Shown here: in pieces, positions 25,274 through 34,118 of the stretch
How positions within the stretch are numbered: the stretch's first letter is position 1
How the letters are laid out: the number at the start of each line of letters is the position of its first letter
Notes under the pieces: model-generated
The model's database searches: none
Seen by the model: only the letters and a program-made list of their open reading frames with translations
Told to the model about the DNA's origin: nothing
Assembly (NCBI GenBank): GCA_965657575.1
Contig: CBFHOK010000009.1
Location: forward strand, 1-54,255
DNA from: CAJXVY01 sp965657575
GTDB taxonomy: Bacteria; Actinomycetota; Actinomycetes; Actinomycetales; Microbacteriaceae
Reading direction: 5' to 3'
Length of the DNA: 54,255 nucleotides
Translations under genes and position numbers: made by a program

Positions 25274-26451
25274 TTGTTTGTGAACAGCCTTTCAAAAAAT
25301 CCTGGTTTTCTTGCAAGGTCTAACTTTGCTAACCACTTCATAAACACATCTGGTTTATCACCAAGGTTTTGCTTGGCGTGGTTAGAAATTGATCTCCAGG
25401 CATAGACCTCGTTGTCGGTAATTTTGATACTAGACGGAACTGATCCCATCAGATGACTCTTGGCATCGTTTTTATTCAACCCAAAGCCGAACTCTTGCGG
25501 GTTAAAGTCGTTTACTAAGACACTTCCCATGGTTCGTAAACACTTCGGACAGCGCATGCAGTTTCCCTGACGATTTCTTCTGGTGCAGACAATTAGCTCT
25601 GGCACACTAACGTTTTTCTCTGTTGCAAGCTCTCTTAGAGCTTTTATTTTCAATGTCCGGTCGTGGTCGTATCCAAAGTGGTTTACCTTTGCTGCCCCCC
25701 AGTTCAGGATTCCATCAAGCAATGGATGCGACCCCCAGCCTGACTGGTGGCCTGTTGTGTGGGTGGCGGAGATAAACAGCTCGTTATTGCCGTTGGCAAA
25801 AATCACTGGTGCAGCAACACCTGATAACCCCATACCGTGCTGGATTGATGCCCACCAGCTTGCGGGTAATCCTGGACACAGCTTGTCAACTTCTTCAGTG
25901 AGGGCGACGGTGAAATTCGATTTGATTTGAATTGAGTCCAAGGCATGTTCGTTTGAAAACCTAGCGGTGGCAGTTTCAACCGCGGCCCAGGCGTTTTCAT
26001 CCTGCAGTTGCAGATCACGTCCACCGTGGATAGTTATAAGCGTTGGTTTTTTATCAAGAATCTGCATGGCAGTGAAAGTCGAATCGAGACCGCCGCTAAA
26101 CAACAAAGCTGCCTTCTTGCCATGTTGCTTGCTGGCTTTATTTTTTCCGTGGATCAGCCCTGACCACTCAAAGTCACTCCAAAGCTCAGCCATGTTCGCT
26201 CTTGCTGTTTCTAGGTTTTGAGCAGCCTCTTCGCTGAGTTCATCGACCATCCATTCGCCACCTACTCTCCAGGCAATCGGGGCGAGGTTATAAACAAAGG
26301 GAAGGCAGGCGATATCTTTTGGTGTTTGGCTTAGGTCTATTTGCTCGGAGTGAATAAACAGTGGCTCCGATAGGTATTTTGAAATCTCATCGCTTGGGAA
26401 TGCGGTGATTCGGTGCTTTTCTATTGTGATCTTGCTTATTAGCTTTTGCAT
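25270..26451 (-). CDS. PP-loop ATP-dependent protein with Cys cluster, MurL-like
   Basis: 393 residues. PP-loop adenylation motif LLFSGGLDSTF (SGGLDS at 119-124) and a C-terminal four-Cys cluster C289, C298, C301, C304 (CMRCPKCLRT). This layout resembles MurL, which epimerises the terminal L-Glu of UDP-MurNAc-L-Ala-L-Glu through an adenylate, but other PP-loop enzymes share it. Being first in an operon with two glutamate-isomer enzymes makes a role in glutamate stereochemistry plausible. AGAAGG precedes ATG 26451. Identification is tentative. Confidence 0.6.
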   Translation of the reverse strand: MQKLISKITIEKHRITAFPSDEISKYLSEPLFIHSEQIDLSQTPKDIACLPFVYNLAPIAWRVGGEWMVDELSEEAAQNLETARANMAELWSDFEWSGLIHGKNKASKQHGKKAALLFSGGLDSTFTAMQILDKKPTLITIHGGRDLQLQDENAWAAVETATARFSNEHALDSIQIKSNFTVALTEEVDKLCPGLPASWWASIQHGMGLSGVAAPVIFANGNNELFISATHTTGHQSGWGSHPLLDGILNWGAAKVNHFGYDHDRTLKIKALRELATEKNVSVPELIVCTRRNRQGNCMRCPKCLRTMGSVLVNDFNPQEFGFGLNKNDAKSHLMGSVPSSIKITDNEVYAWRSISNHAKQNLGDKPDVFMKWLAKLDLARKPGFFERLFTNK

Positions 26452-26514
26452 TCAGCACCTTCTGTTTAGAGCAATTATCAATCACTGACCCTAGAAAGCT
26501 TAGCTAAATCGGCG

Positions 26515-26520
26515 TAGAGT
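26515..26520 (+). promoter_or_regulatory. -10 box TAGAGT of leaderless trkH
   Basis: TAGAGT occupies -12 to -7 before GTG 26527, with no Shine-Dalgarno. Confidence 0.5.
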
Positions 26521-26526
26521 ATCGGG

Positions 26527-27897
26527 GTGAGCTCAACCGCACCCAGCGAGAAAAGGCTTCGACCAGCTCAGACTGTCGTTATCGCCTTTGGGTCTGTTGC
26601 AATCATTGGAACCTTGCTTTTATTGATTCCCGCATCCACAGTTGATGGTCAGCGGACAGATATCGTCACAGCCTTGTTTACTGCGGTCAGTGCTGTCTCA
26701 ATCACTGGACTAACGGTTGTTGAAACCGCCACCCACTGGACCTTTTTTGGTCATTTGGTCATCTTGGTCCTGATTCAGCTCGGGGGATTGGGCATCGTTG
26801 CCTTTGCATCCTTGGTTGGGTTGTTGATTTCAGGCAGGCTTTCTTTGAGAGACAGGTTGAATACCCTGGGCGAGGCCAGGGTTAGTGGTTTCAATAATGT
26901 CCCGAACCTTTTGAAAACCATTCTGTTGATTTATATCGGATTTGAAATAGTCATGAGTATTTATCTGACTGCCGTGTTCTATTTCGGCCACGGGAAAGAG
27001 TTTTTGCAAGCACTTTGGTATGGGATATTCCACGCTATTAGCTCTTTCAATAACGGCGGCTTTTCTTTGTTTGAAGGTTCTTTTACCGGATACGCCAATG
27101 ACTTCTTCGTAATCGCGCCGGTTGCAATTGCAGTGATTGTTGGAGGTTTGGGTTTCCCTGTTTTGATTGAGCTTCACGAGCGACTGAGTAAATGGTTTTA
27201 TAACCGAGGTGAGCGTCAACGCAAGCTCTCGCTACATTCGAGAATTACCTTGATCACCTCTGCCATCCTGCTTGGGGTTGGTTCGATATTTATTGGCATT
27301 TTGGAGTGGAGCAATCAGCGAACACTTGGGGATTTGAACATCTTCGAGAGGATTTTCAACTCAGTGTTTGCATCAGCAATGACCCGAAGTGGTGGTCTGA
27401 ACTCGGTTGATGTTTCGGAGATGGAACCCGCCACCTGGTTGGGTATGAATTTCATGATGTTTATTGGCGGTGGTAGTGGTTCCACAGCGGGTGGGATCAA
27501 GGTAACCACCATTGCCATTTTGTTTTTCATCATTTGGACCGAGATACGCGGAGAGACGGCGGTGAATGTTGCTGACAGAAGGCTTCCAAGGTCTATTCAA
27601 AGGCAAGCTTTGACACTTATTTCGCTTTCAACATTTACCATCCTGCTTTCAACAATTCTGATTGTCTCAGCAACTGGAATGCAGACCGATCGGGTGCTAT
27701 TTGATGTTGTCTCGGCAACCGCTACTGTTGGGCTATCAACGGGTGCTGTTCAAGAGTTTCCGGCTTGGGCACAGATTTGGATGACAGTTTTGATGTTTGT
27801 TGGCAGACTAGGGCCTGTGGTGGTGGCGAGTGCTTTGGCACTAAGAATCACCCAGCGGCACTATGAATTACCGAAAGAGAGGCCACTAATTGGCTAA
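26527..27897 (+). CDS. trkH: TrkH/KtrB-family potassium uptake membrane subunit
   Basis: 456 residues with about ten hydrophobic segments. Pore motifs of the family recur four times, for example SAVSITGLTV, SSFNNGGFS, MTRSGGLNS and ATATVGLSTG, each placing a selectivity-filter glycine. The start is GTG 26527, apparently leaderless. It moves potassium (or sodium) inward together with the TrkA-type regulator encoded next, overlapping by 8 bases. Confidence 0.95.
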   Translation: MSSTAPSEKRLRPAQTVVIAFGSVAIIGTLLLLIPASTVDGQRTDIVTALFTAVSAVSITGLTVVETATHWTFFGHLVILVLIQLGGLGIVAFASLVGLLISGRLSLRDRLNTLGEARVSGFNNVPNLLKTILLIYIGFEIVMSIYLTAVFYFGHGKEFLQALWYGIFHAISSFNNGGFSLFEGSFTGYANDFFVIAPVAIAVIVGGLGFPVLIELHERLSKWFYNRGERQRKLSLHSRITLITSAILLGVGSIFIGILEWSNQRTLGDLNIFERIFNSVFASAMTRSGGLNSVDVSEMEPATWLGMNFMMFIGGGSGSTAGGIKVTTIAILFFIIWTEIRGETAVNVADRRLPRSIQRQALTLISLSTFTILLSTILIVSATGMQTDRVLFDVVSATATVGLSTGAVQEFPAWAQIWMTVLMFVGRLGPVVVASALALRITQRHYELPKERPLIG

Positions 27898-28579
27898 AGC
27901 AGTCAGAAGCCCCCGCCCTCGCAGGCAGGTGCACGCAAATGTATTGGTGATTGGTTTGGGTAGGTTCGGTAAAGCAATCGCCAGAGAGCTCATGAAAAAT
28001 GGCCATGAGGTTTTAGGTGTTGATACTGATGAGCAGATTGTTCAGCAGATGAGTGCCGAGCTAACTCAATGTGTGAAGGCTGACACCACTCAGGATGCAG
28101 TTTTGAAAGAGCTCAGCGTTCAGGATTTTGATTCAGCGGTAGTTGCAATTGGTGCTGATGTTGAAGCCAGTATTTTGACCGCCAGCTTGCTCTTGCAAAA
28201 CGGAATTGAAAACGTCTGGGCTAAATCAAACTCAGAGCCTCACGGGAGAATCCTCAAGCAGCTGGGTGTGAAAAACGTGGTCTTCCCCGAAAAAGACATG
28301 GGTCACCGCGTTGCCCACATGGTCAGTGGTGAGAGTTTGGACTATGTGCCAATCGATGAAGACTTTGTGATGGTCAAAGCTGAGGCTCCCGAGGCGTTCA
28401 ATGGCAAGAATCTAGCTGAATTGAAAATCCGCTCAACCCACGGGGTGACAGTAGTGGCAACAAGCAAGGGTGATGGGCAGTATCAACCAGCATTCCCTGA
28501 AACCATTATCGAAACAGGTGATGTTTTGGTTGTTGCCGGTCAAACCCGTCAAGTAGACAAGTTCTGCGCAATTGGCTAG
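27890..28579 (+). CDS. trkA: TrkA-type potassium uptake regulatory subunit
   Basis: 229 residues. An N-terminal RCK Rossmann domain (VLVIGLGRFGKAIAREL) and a C-terminal TrkA-C domain. Single RCK unit, as in KtrA of Gram-positives. The start is TTG 27890 inside the end of trkH, overlapping in the sequence ATTGGCTA. Confidence 0.94.
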   Translation: MAKAVRSPRPRRQVHANVLVIGLGRFGKAIARELMKNGHEVLGVDTDEQIVQQMSAELTQCVKADTTQDAVLKELSVQDFDSAVVAIGADVEASILTASLLLQNGIENVWAKSNSEPHGRILKQLGVKNVVFPEKDMGHRVAHMVSGESLDYVPIDEDFVMVKAEAPEAFNGKNLAELKIRSTHGVTVVATSKGDGQYQPAFPETIIETGDVLVVAGQTRQVDKFCAIG

Positions 28580-28985
28580 GACCCCGATTAAGTTCATCCC
28601 AGCGGTATTCATTTGGATACTCGGCCTTGGGTTAGTCGTCCCTGCGATGTTTTTCTACCACCCGACAACAGAAGTGTTTGTCTCCTCGGTTGGAATGATT
28701 TTTATTCTTATGCTTCTAGCTTCGTGGGTTGGCTTTCGTTTTGACCCAAGAAAACCAATTGGTTACGGGCTGTTGGCTTTGGTGACACTAATTAGCGGAT
28801 TCATGGCAGTTCAAGGCTTTGATGCGATCTACGTTTTGTATTTCGCTCCAGCCGGTGGTCGCTGGGATGATTTGTTAGAGATAGCGATTGTTGCGGGGTT
28901 TTTATTCTTGTTTGCTTTGATCAACCTGCTTTTTTGGCCGAAGCGCAAAATAAATGCCCAGCCCGACAATGGGGAAGATTCCTAA
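28572..28985 (+). CDS. Four-pass membrane protein of unknown function, coupled to trkA
   Basis: 137 residues, hydrophobic segments at about 7-29, 36-53, 62-80 and 99-121. The start is TTG 28572, overlapping the trkA stop in the same ATTGGCTA pattern as the previous junction. Its last 84 bases overlap the convergent CopC-like gene. No family recognised; operon position suggests a link to ion homeostasis. Confidence 0.65.
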   Translation: MARTPIKFIPAVFIWILGLGLVVPAMFFYHPTTEVFVSSVGMIFILMLLASWVGFRFDPRKPIGYGLLALVTLISGFMAVQGFDAIYVLYFAPAGGRWDDLLEIAIVAGFLFLFALINLLFWPKRKINAQPDNGEDS

Positions 28986-29456
28986 TACCCACAACCATTC
29001 GGTGTCCAATCCGGGTTGGCTTTGTGAATCATCTAAAGACTCAATTGCCGATGGGCAGTCAGTTTCTGAAACTATGCCGTTTGATTGATGCCCGGTTGTG
29101 TTTTCAACACTGAATCGCTGAATGCCTGTGATTGGATGCCCATCACCGCTAACAACTCTCCAGGTGACGGTGTAATCACCTGGTTGGTCAAGGTCCACCT
29201 TGGTGGTTACCAGATCACCATCTGAAAAAGCACATGAATTGTTCTGAAGTTTTGACTGCTCGCCCTGGGGGCCAATGACCAATATTTCATTACCCTCACC
29301 AATGGCTAAAACGTCATCTGAGAATCTAAGTTCGATATCGATAATCCCAGCTTCAACAACTTCACCCTCACTCGGGTTTGCATCTACCAGCTGGTCGTGA
29401 GCTCTAGCTGGGGTTGCGATGACCAGCATCATCAGAGCTAGGGCTATGATTCTCAT
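28902..29456 (-). CDS. CopC-domain secreted protein with C-terminal anchor
   Basis: 184 residues from ATG 29456 (preferred over a TTG two codons earlier because of the promoter position). Signal peptide ends ARA, leaving an N-terminal His (HDQLVDANP), the classic CopC copper ligand. The fold continues with TVTWRVVSGDGHPITG, with a second His. A C-terminal helix (about 158-174) with a basic tail anchors it outside the membrane. A copper role is likely by family. Confidence 0.88.
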   Translation of the reverse strand: MRIIALALMMLVIATPARAHDQLVDANPSEGEVVEAGIIDIELRFSDDVLAIGEGNEILVIGPQGEQSKLQNNSCAFSDGDLVTTKVDLDQPGDYTVTWRVVSGDGHPITGIQRFSVENTTGHQSNGIVSETDCPSAIESLDDSQSQPGLDTEWLWVLGIFPIVGLGIYFALRPKKQVDQSKQE

Positions 29457-29462
29457 ACACAA

Positions 29463-29468
29463 ACCCTA
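29463..29468 (-). promoter_or_regulatory. -10 box TAGGGT of the leaderless copC-like gene
   Basis: On the reverse strand TAGGGT occupies -12 to -7 before ATG 29456. Only 32 bases separate this start from the divergent gene at 29489, so the two promoters overlap. Confidence 0.45.
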
Positions 29469-29488
29469 ACCCGAGAAAAGATACGATT

Positions 29489-30451
29489 ATGCCGATTCAA
29501 TGGGGACTAGCAGGTCCAGGAAAAATAGCCGAGCAGGTTGCTCAAGACCTTAAAGAAATAGACAAGAAATTTCTTGGGGTTGCTAGCAGAGAAAAGTCCA
29601 GGGCTGAGTTGTTTGCAGCAGAGCATGGGATAGAGCGAGTTTATGAAAACTACGATGATATGTTTTCAGACAGCGACATTGACGCAATCTATATCTCCAC
29701 CATCAACACCCAGCACTTCCCGATTGCTAAAAAAGCACTTCAGGCTGGCAAGCACGTATTACTTGAAAAGCCCTTCACACTCAATGCCTCGCAGGCAGCT
29801 GAGCTTTATGAGATAGCAAATTCAAACTCGCTGTTGGTTATGGAAGCGTTGTGGTCGCGGTTTTTGGATCACTGGTTGGAGCTTCCAAAGATCATTGAGG
29901 CTCTGGGTGGGGTTAGCTCAATCGAGGCTGATTTTTCTGTGAACATATCTCACGTGCAAAGACTCACCGAATTAGAACTAGGTGGCGGAGCGTTATTAGA
30001 CCTTGGTGTTTATCCACTGAGTTTGATTCAGATGCTTCTAGGAAAAGCAGAGAAGGTTTCAGCTGAAGGCGAGACACTCAATGGAGTTGATAAGCACCTG
30101 ACAGCAACGCTTAGTTACCCAAACCAAACCAAAGCTGTCTTTACCACCGGCTTTGACTCAGACGGCCCAGTGACGGCAAGAATTGAGTGCTCTGCAGGGC
30201 GTATCGAGATAGCTAGCCGGTTTTATGAAATGGCAGAACTCACGGCATTCAATGCCGACGGAGAAGTCATTGCGAGCATCACCCCTGACCACCCGGGACG
30301 CGGAATGCAGCAACAGTTTGTTTGGTTTGAGAAGGCACTGGGAGAAGGTAGATTAGAACTAGAGAATTTCACCCAGCGAGACTCGTTGGATGTGTTGGAA
30401 ATGATGGATGACATCCGCAATCAGCTGGGAGTTGTCTATCCGGGAGAGTAA
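29489..30451 (+). CDS. Gfo/Idh/MocA-family oxidoreductase
   Basis: 320 residues. An N-terminal NAD(P)-binding stretch IQWGLAGPGKIAEQVA, then AIYISTINTQHFPIA and the family catalytic motif LLEKPFTLN. It resembles the dihydrodiol-dehydrogenase-like subgroup acting on sugars or cyclic diols; substrate unknown. The dacB start shares its stop (TAATG). Confidence 0.88.
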   Translation: MPIQWGLAGPGKIAEQVAQDLKEIDKKFLGVASREKSRAELFAAEHGIERVYENYDDMFSDSDIDAIYISTINTQHFPIAKKALQAGKHVLLEKPFTLNASQAAELYEIANSNSLLVMEALWSRFLDHWLELPKIIEALGGVSSIEADFSVNISHVQRLTELELGGGALLDLGVYPLSLIQMLLGKAEKVSAEGETLNGVDKHLTATLSYPNQTKAVFTTGFDSDGPVTARIECSAGRIEIASRFYEMAELTAFNADGEVIASITPDHPGRGMQQQFVWFEKALGEGRLELENFTQRDSLDVLEMMDDIRNQLGVVYPGE

Positions 30452-31932
30452 TGAATCCTCTTGAGCATTGGAAATCAATCCTTGCTGGTGCTGTTGGTGG
30501 TGGTGTTGTTTTAGCGCTGGTAATTGGTGGGCTTAGTAGCGGTAGTGAGCAGGTTGTTGCTGAAGTTGAAGACGCCACCGAAGAGACCGCTGAGGTGATT
30601 GAACCTGGGACCGATACCGATACCGAAGAACAGATTGTTGAACCCGAACCCGAGGTGCCAATTTGCTCGCTGGAGGATTTAGAAAACGATGAGCGGATTC
30701 TGCAATTGCAGGCTGCTGTTATAAACCCTGAAACCAATGAGGTCATCTATGACGTTGGGGCGGACATTCCATCCCGAACCGCTTCAGTTATGAAACTATT
30801 GACTGCAGCGGCAGCGATTGAAACTCTTGGCCCAAACTATAGAGTCGAGACAAGGGTTTATGCCGACGCTCAGGACCCAACAAAGATTTATTTTGTCGGT
30901 GCTGGTGATGTCACACTGAGTAGAACTGCTCCTGGGCAGCAAAGTATTTATCGGGATGCTCCAAAGCTTTCGTCTCTCGCTTTTCAGGTAAATCAATATG
31001 TTTCGACAATTCAGCCTGTTGAGGAACCTGCGGAACCAGATCCCTTTCAGCCAGTACCACCGGACCCAGCCCCTGAGTTCAATCAAGAAATAACCGAGAT
31101 TGTTCTAGATAGCTCACTCTGGGGCGGGATTGATGGAAGTGGTCAGTGGGAGAAAAACTGGAACCTTGAAGGTATTGAAGCTGGTTGGATGAGCCAGGCC
31201 AGTGCTTTGCAAGTTGATGGAGATAGAAACAGGCCATCTCAGCTGACTTCTTCGAGGTCAGATGCACCAGTTGAGCGAGCAGGTGTTTGGTTCCAAGAGG
31301 CGATTGGTGCAAATGCCCAAAATGCGACGTTGACATATGGCAAAGCTCCAGCAGATGCGGTTGAGATTGCAAGTGTTCTAAGTGAACCAATCAAAGAGTG
31401 GATAAGAATCATGCTTCTCAGAAGCGATAACACCGTGGCTGAAGCTCTGGCAAGGCTGATTGCCTACGATGTTGGCTTGGATGGAAGCGATTTTGAATCC
31501 CTCACAGCTGCTTACCGCTCAGCGTTGTCAGGAACTGGGTTGAATACTCAGGAACTGGTGATTGAAGACGGCAGTGGCCTCAGTGCTTACAGCGCAGTCT
31601 CGCCCTTGTTTGTGGCAGAGCTAATGGAGTTGGTAGTCGAGGGTTATCCAAGTTTTGAAATCATCCTGAATTCATTGCCTGTTGCAGGCGAGAGTGGATC
31701 ACTGGAAAATCGTTTTGACGAGGGTGAGTTATCCAATGCCTCTGGAAAGATCTTGGCAAAAACCGGCTGGATCAGAACCGGTTACTCACTTGCTGGAACC
31801 ATGACCGCAAGTGATGGAACTGATCTTGTATTTGCGGTTTATAACCTAGGGGATGTCTCTACAGCTAATCGTGAAGCACTCGATGAGTTTGTTTATGGAA
31901 TCTATGACTGCGGAGCGGACCTGGGGAACTAG
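30451..31932 (+). CDS. dacB: D-alanyl-D-alanine carboxypeptidase, PBP4 (S13) type
   Basis: 493 residues. One N-terminal membrane helix (about 10-28), an acidic Glu/Thr/Pro linker to about residue 70, then the S13 penicillin-binding domain: SVMK (Ser112), SDN (325-327) and KTG (437-439). It trims or cleaves peptidoglycan cross-links outside the membrane. The stop shares a CTAG with the convergent SDR gene. Confidence 0.94.
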   Translation: MNPLEHWKSILAGAVGGGVVLALVIGGLSSGSEQVVAEVEDATEETAEVIEPGTDTDTEEQIVEPEPEVPICSLEDLENDERILQLQAAVINPETNEVIYDVGADIPSRTASVMKLLTAAAAIETLGPNYRVETRVYADAQDPTKIYFVGAGDVTLSRTAPGQQSIYRDAPKLSSLAFQVNQYVSTIQPVEEPAEPDPFQPVPPDPAPEFNQEITEIVLDSSLWGGIDGSGQWEKNWNLEGIEAGWMSQASALQVDGDRNRPSQLTSSRSDAPVERAGVWFQEAIGANAQNATLTYGKAPADAVEIASVLSEPIKEWIRIMLLRSDNTVAEALARLIAYDVGLDGSDFESLTAAYRSALSGTGLNTQELVIEDGSGLSAYSAVSPLFVAELMELVVEGYPSFEIILNSLPVAGESGSLENRFDEGELSNASGKILAKTGWIRTGYSLAGTMTASDGTDLVFAVYNLGDVSTANREALDEFVYGIYDCGADLGN

Positions 31933-32621
31933 AACTTCTCCGATGAGAGATCTGTTTCATCGTTGATAATTGCGTCCACCACGCGCTTAATCACATGTTC
32001 AACTGTCATTCCCTCGGGGAATTTTGGAGCCTCTCCGGCAATTGCACGTGTTGCCAATCCTGATTCGGTGTGTCCGGGTCGGGCATCGATGACCCTGACG
32101 CCAAACCTTCTCGTCTCTTTGGCTAGGCCCTCTAGGAAACTTCGCATTGCCGTTTTTGATGCGGCGTAAGAAATCAGTCCAGGAAAGGTTTGTTCCGCGA
32201 CAACACCACTGAAGCTAACAACAAAGGGCTCATTGCCTCGCTCTTTGGATTTTTGGAGTGCTGGCAGTAATTCACTAATAAGCCTCATTGGACCAATTGC
32301 GTTTACTTCAAAAAGCTTTTTTCTGGCATCTGCTGAAAGTTCAGCTGTTGGACCAAAGGCAACAACACCGCTTGCGTTGATGATGCCATCTAACTCAGTG
32401 TCGCTGGTTAGAAGATACTGACTGAGAGTTTCAATGCTGTCTTCGCTTTCATAATCCAATAGCAGTCGCACACTTGCCCTGTTTGGGATTCTGGCGGCTG
32501 ATTCGTTGCTGGTTGCTGTTGCCAGAACATTAGCCCCCTGATCAGAAAGTTGATTCACTAGCTCTGCTCCAAAAGCCCCTGAGCCACCTGTGACAAGTAT
32601 TGTTTTTCCTCTGAGTTCCAT
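31929..32621 (-). CDS. Short-chain dehydrogenase/reductase
   Basis: 230 residues. NAD(P)-binding TGGSGAFG (11-18), NASG at about 82-85 and the catalytic pair Tyr152/Lys156 in SYAASKTAM. Classical SDR; substrate not deducible. Confidence 0.92.
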   Translation of the reverse strand: MELRGKTILVTGGSGAFGAELVNQLSDQGANVLATATSNESAARIPNRASVRLLLDYESEDSIETLSQYLLTSDTELDGIINASGVVAFGPTAELSADARKKLFEVNAIGPMRLISELLPALQKSKERGNEPFVVSFSGVVAEQTFPGLISYAASKTAMRSFLEGLAKETRRFGVRVIDARPGHTESGLATRAIAGEAPKFPEGMTVEHVIKRVVDAIINDETDLSSEKF

Positions 32622-32696
32622 AGCCGAAACAACCTGATTGGGGTTTTTTCTATTCCAGTATGAATTTTGTTCAGAACTCTGGTGTTGAATTTGAAT

Positions 32697-33353
32697 ATGC
32701 GAACAATTGCCTGGCCAGCCTTAGTGTCAACTTTGATACCACCTGTTGTTGTCACTGGCACCTGGTTGATAGCTCAGTCAACCTGGGAGCAGTATGACTG
32801 GCTGGAGCAACCGATTAGCGACCTGGCTGCCGATGATGCTCCCACTCAGTTGTGGGTATCGATCGCGTTTTTGATTGGCGGGACTGCCAACATCGTCACT
32901 GGCATTTATGCCAGAAGTTTCAACATGGCAGCTCGTATTGCATTTGTGCTAAACGGCATCTTTACCTATGGCCTCACTTACTTCACCACTCCGTCTCAGA
33001 CAACCTCCTCCGAGGAACACAGATTGTTTGCAGTCAGTGCCTTTGCGATAAGTGCTGTTTGGCCAATACTGGCAACCAGGTTTGATAAGCGTTACAGCAT
33101 CCTGATAAGGCCCATGGGGACACTGCTAGCAACTTTCGTATTGCTTGCAATGACCACCGGGTTGTTATTTGTTTGGGTTGCTGATGACGCACAAGGCATA
33201 GGTCTTTATCAAAGGGTGGTTGGGATCAGTCAGGGATCATGGCCACTAATTGTTGTTTGGTGGAGTTATTTCCACGAACAACGATTAGCTAAGGATGTCC
33301 TTGGTGGCGAATCTGGAGTAGGCAAGAGCCCCGAAGATAACCACGTAGGCTAG
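32697..33353 (+). CDS. DUF998 family membrane protein
   Basis: 218 residues from ATG 32697 (a TTG 30 bases earlier is possible; neither has a ribosome-binding site). Six hydrophobic segments, with QPISDLAADDAP after the first helix, which is the mark of DUF998 proteins. Function unknown. Its last 69 bases overlap the convergent ABC permease. Confidence 0.75.
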   Translation: MRTIAWPALVSTLIPPVVVTGTWLIAQSTWEQYDWLEQPISDLAADDAPTQLWVSIAFLIGGTANIVTGIYARSFNMAARIAFVLNGIFTYGLTYFTTPSQTTSSEEHRLFAVSAFAISAVWPILATRFDKRYSILIRPMGTLLATFVLLAMTTGLLFVWVADDAQGIGLYQRVVGISQGSWPLIVVWWSYFHEQRLAKDVLGGESGVGKSPEDNHVG

Positions 33354-34118
33354 CTGCAGAATTGCGTTTGAGGCAAACGAGCTGAAATCAGCGGGTTGTC
33401 TCAAAAGATCTACAAAGCCAAGCCAGTAGTGGGTAAACAGGAATTCGTGGATTGGCTCTAGCTGCGGGATGTTGTCCAAAATCTGACTTACACCACTGAG
33501 CACCACGGTTGCTGCCATCGCTCCAACCGGAACCACCGTCAGCGTTGAAATAAACATTCCAATCGCAATCAGTCCAAGCATTGAGACGGAGGTGTAGGAA
33601 GCAACCAAAACCATTCGCCAAACAGATTCCGCAACACTTATGACATCACCTGAGATCAATGTCACAGGTCCCACCGGAAACAGAATTGCGCCAATGATTG
33701 CTCCCGCAATCATCAGTGTTGCGGTTCCTGCCAGAACAAATGCAATCGCACCAATGAACTTGGTGATTAGAAGCCTGATTCTTCCGGCAGGGCTTATTAG
33801 CAAATACCGAAGTGTTCCCTGGTTAGCTTCACCAGCGATGGTGTCACCAGCGACGACCCCGATGGTTAGAGGCAAAAACAGCGGTAGGGCCAAAATCGTT
33901 GAGGTATAGCCCACGAATAATCCGTTTTGGCTAACGCGGTCCAAAAACGGTGGGCCTTCGCCCGGGGCCAGGGTGTCAGATGACCAATAGACGGCTAATG
34001 CCAGGAAAACAGGAATCAGCGCAATTGCACCAAGCATTGCAAGTGTTCTCCACCTGCGAAATAAAACCCATAGCTCTGACCAAATCAGAGACATACCGAT
34101 TCGATTACTGGACGACAT
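33285..34118 (-). CDS. ABC-2 type transporter permease
   Basis: 277 residues, six hydrophobic segments, with the GEANQGTLRYLLISPAGR stretch typical of ABC-2 exporter permeases. It overlaps the ATPase gene by 14 bases and pairs with it. Exports an unknown substrate. Confidence 0.9.
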   Translation of the reverse strand: MSSSNRIGMSLIWSELWVLFRRWRTLAMLGAIALIPVFLALAVYWSSDTLAPGEGPPFLDRVSQNGLFVGYTSTILALPLFLPLTIGVVAGDTIAGEANQGTLRYLLISPAGRIRLLITKFIGAIAFVLAGTATLMIAGAIIGAILFPVGPVTLISGDVISVAESVWRMVLVASYTSVSMLGLIAIGMFISTLTVVPVGAMAATVVLSGVSQILDNIPQLEPIHEFLFTHYWLGFVDLLRQPADFSSFASNAILQLAYVVIFGALAYSRFATKDILS

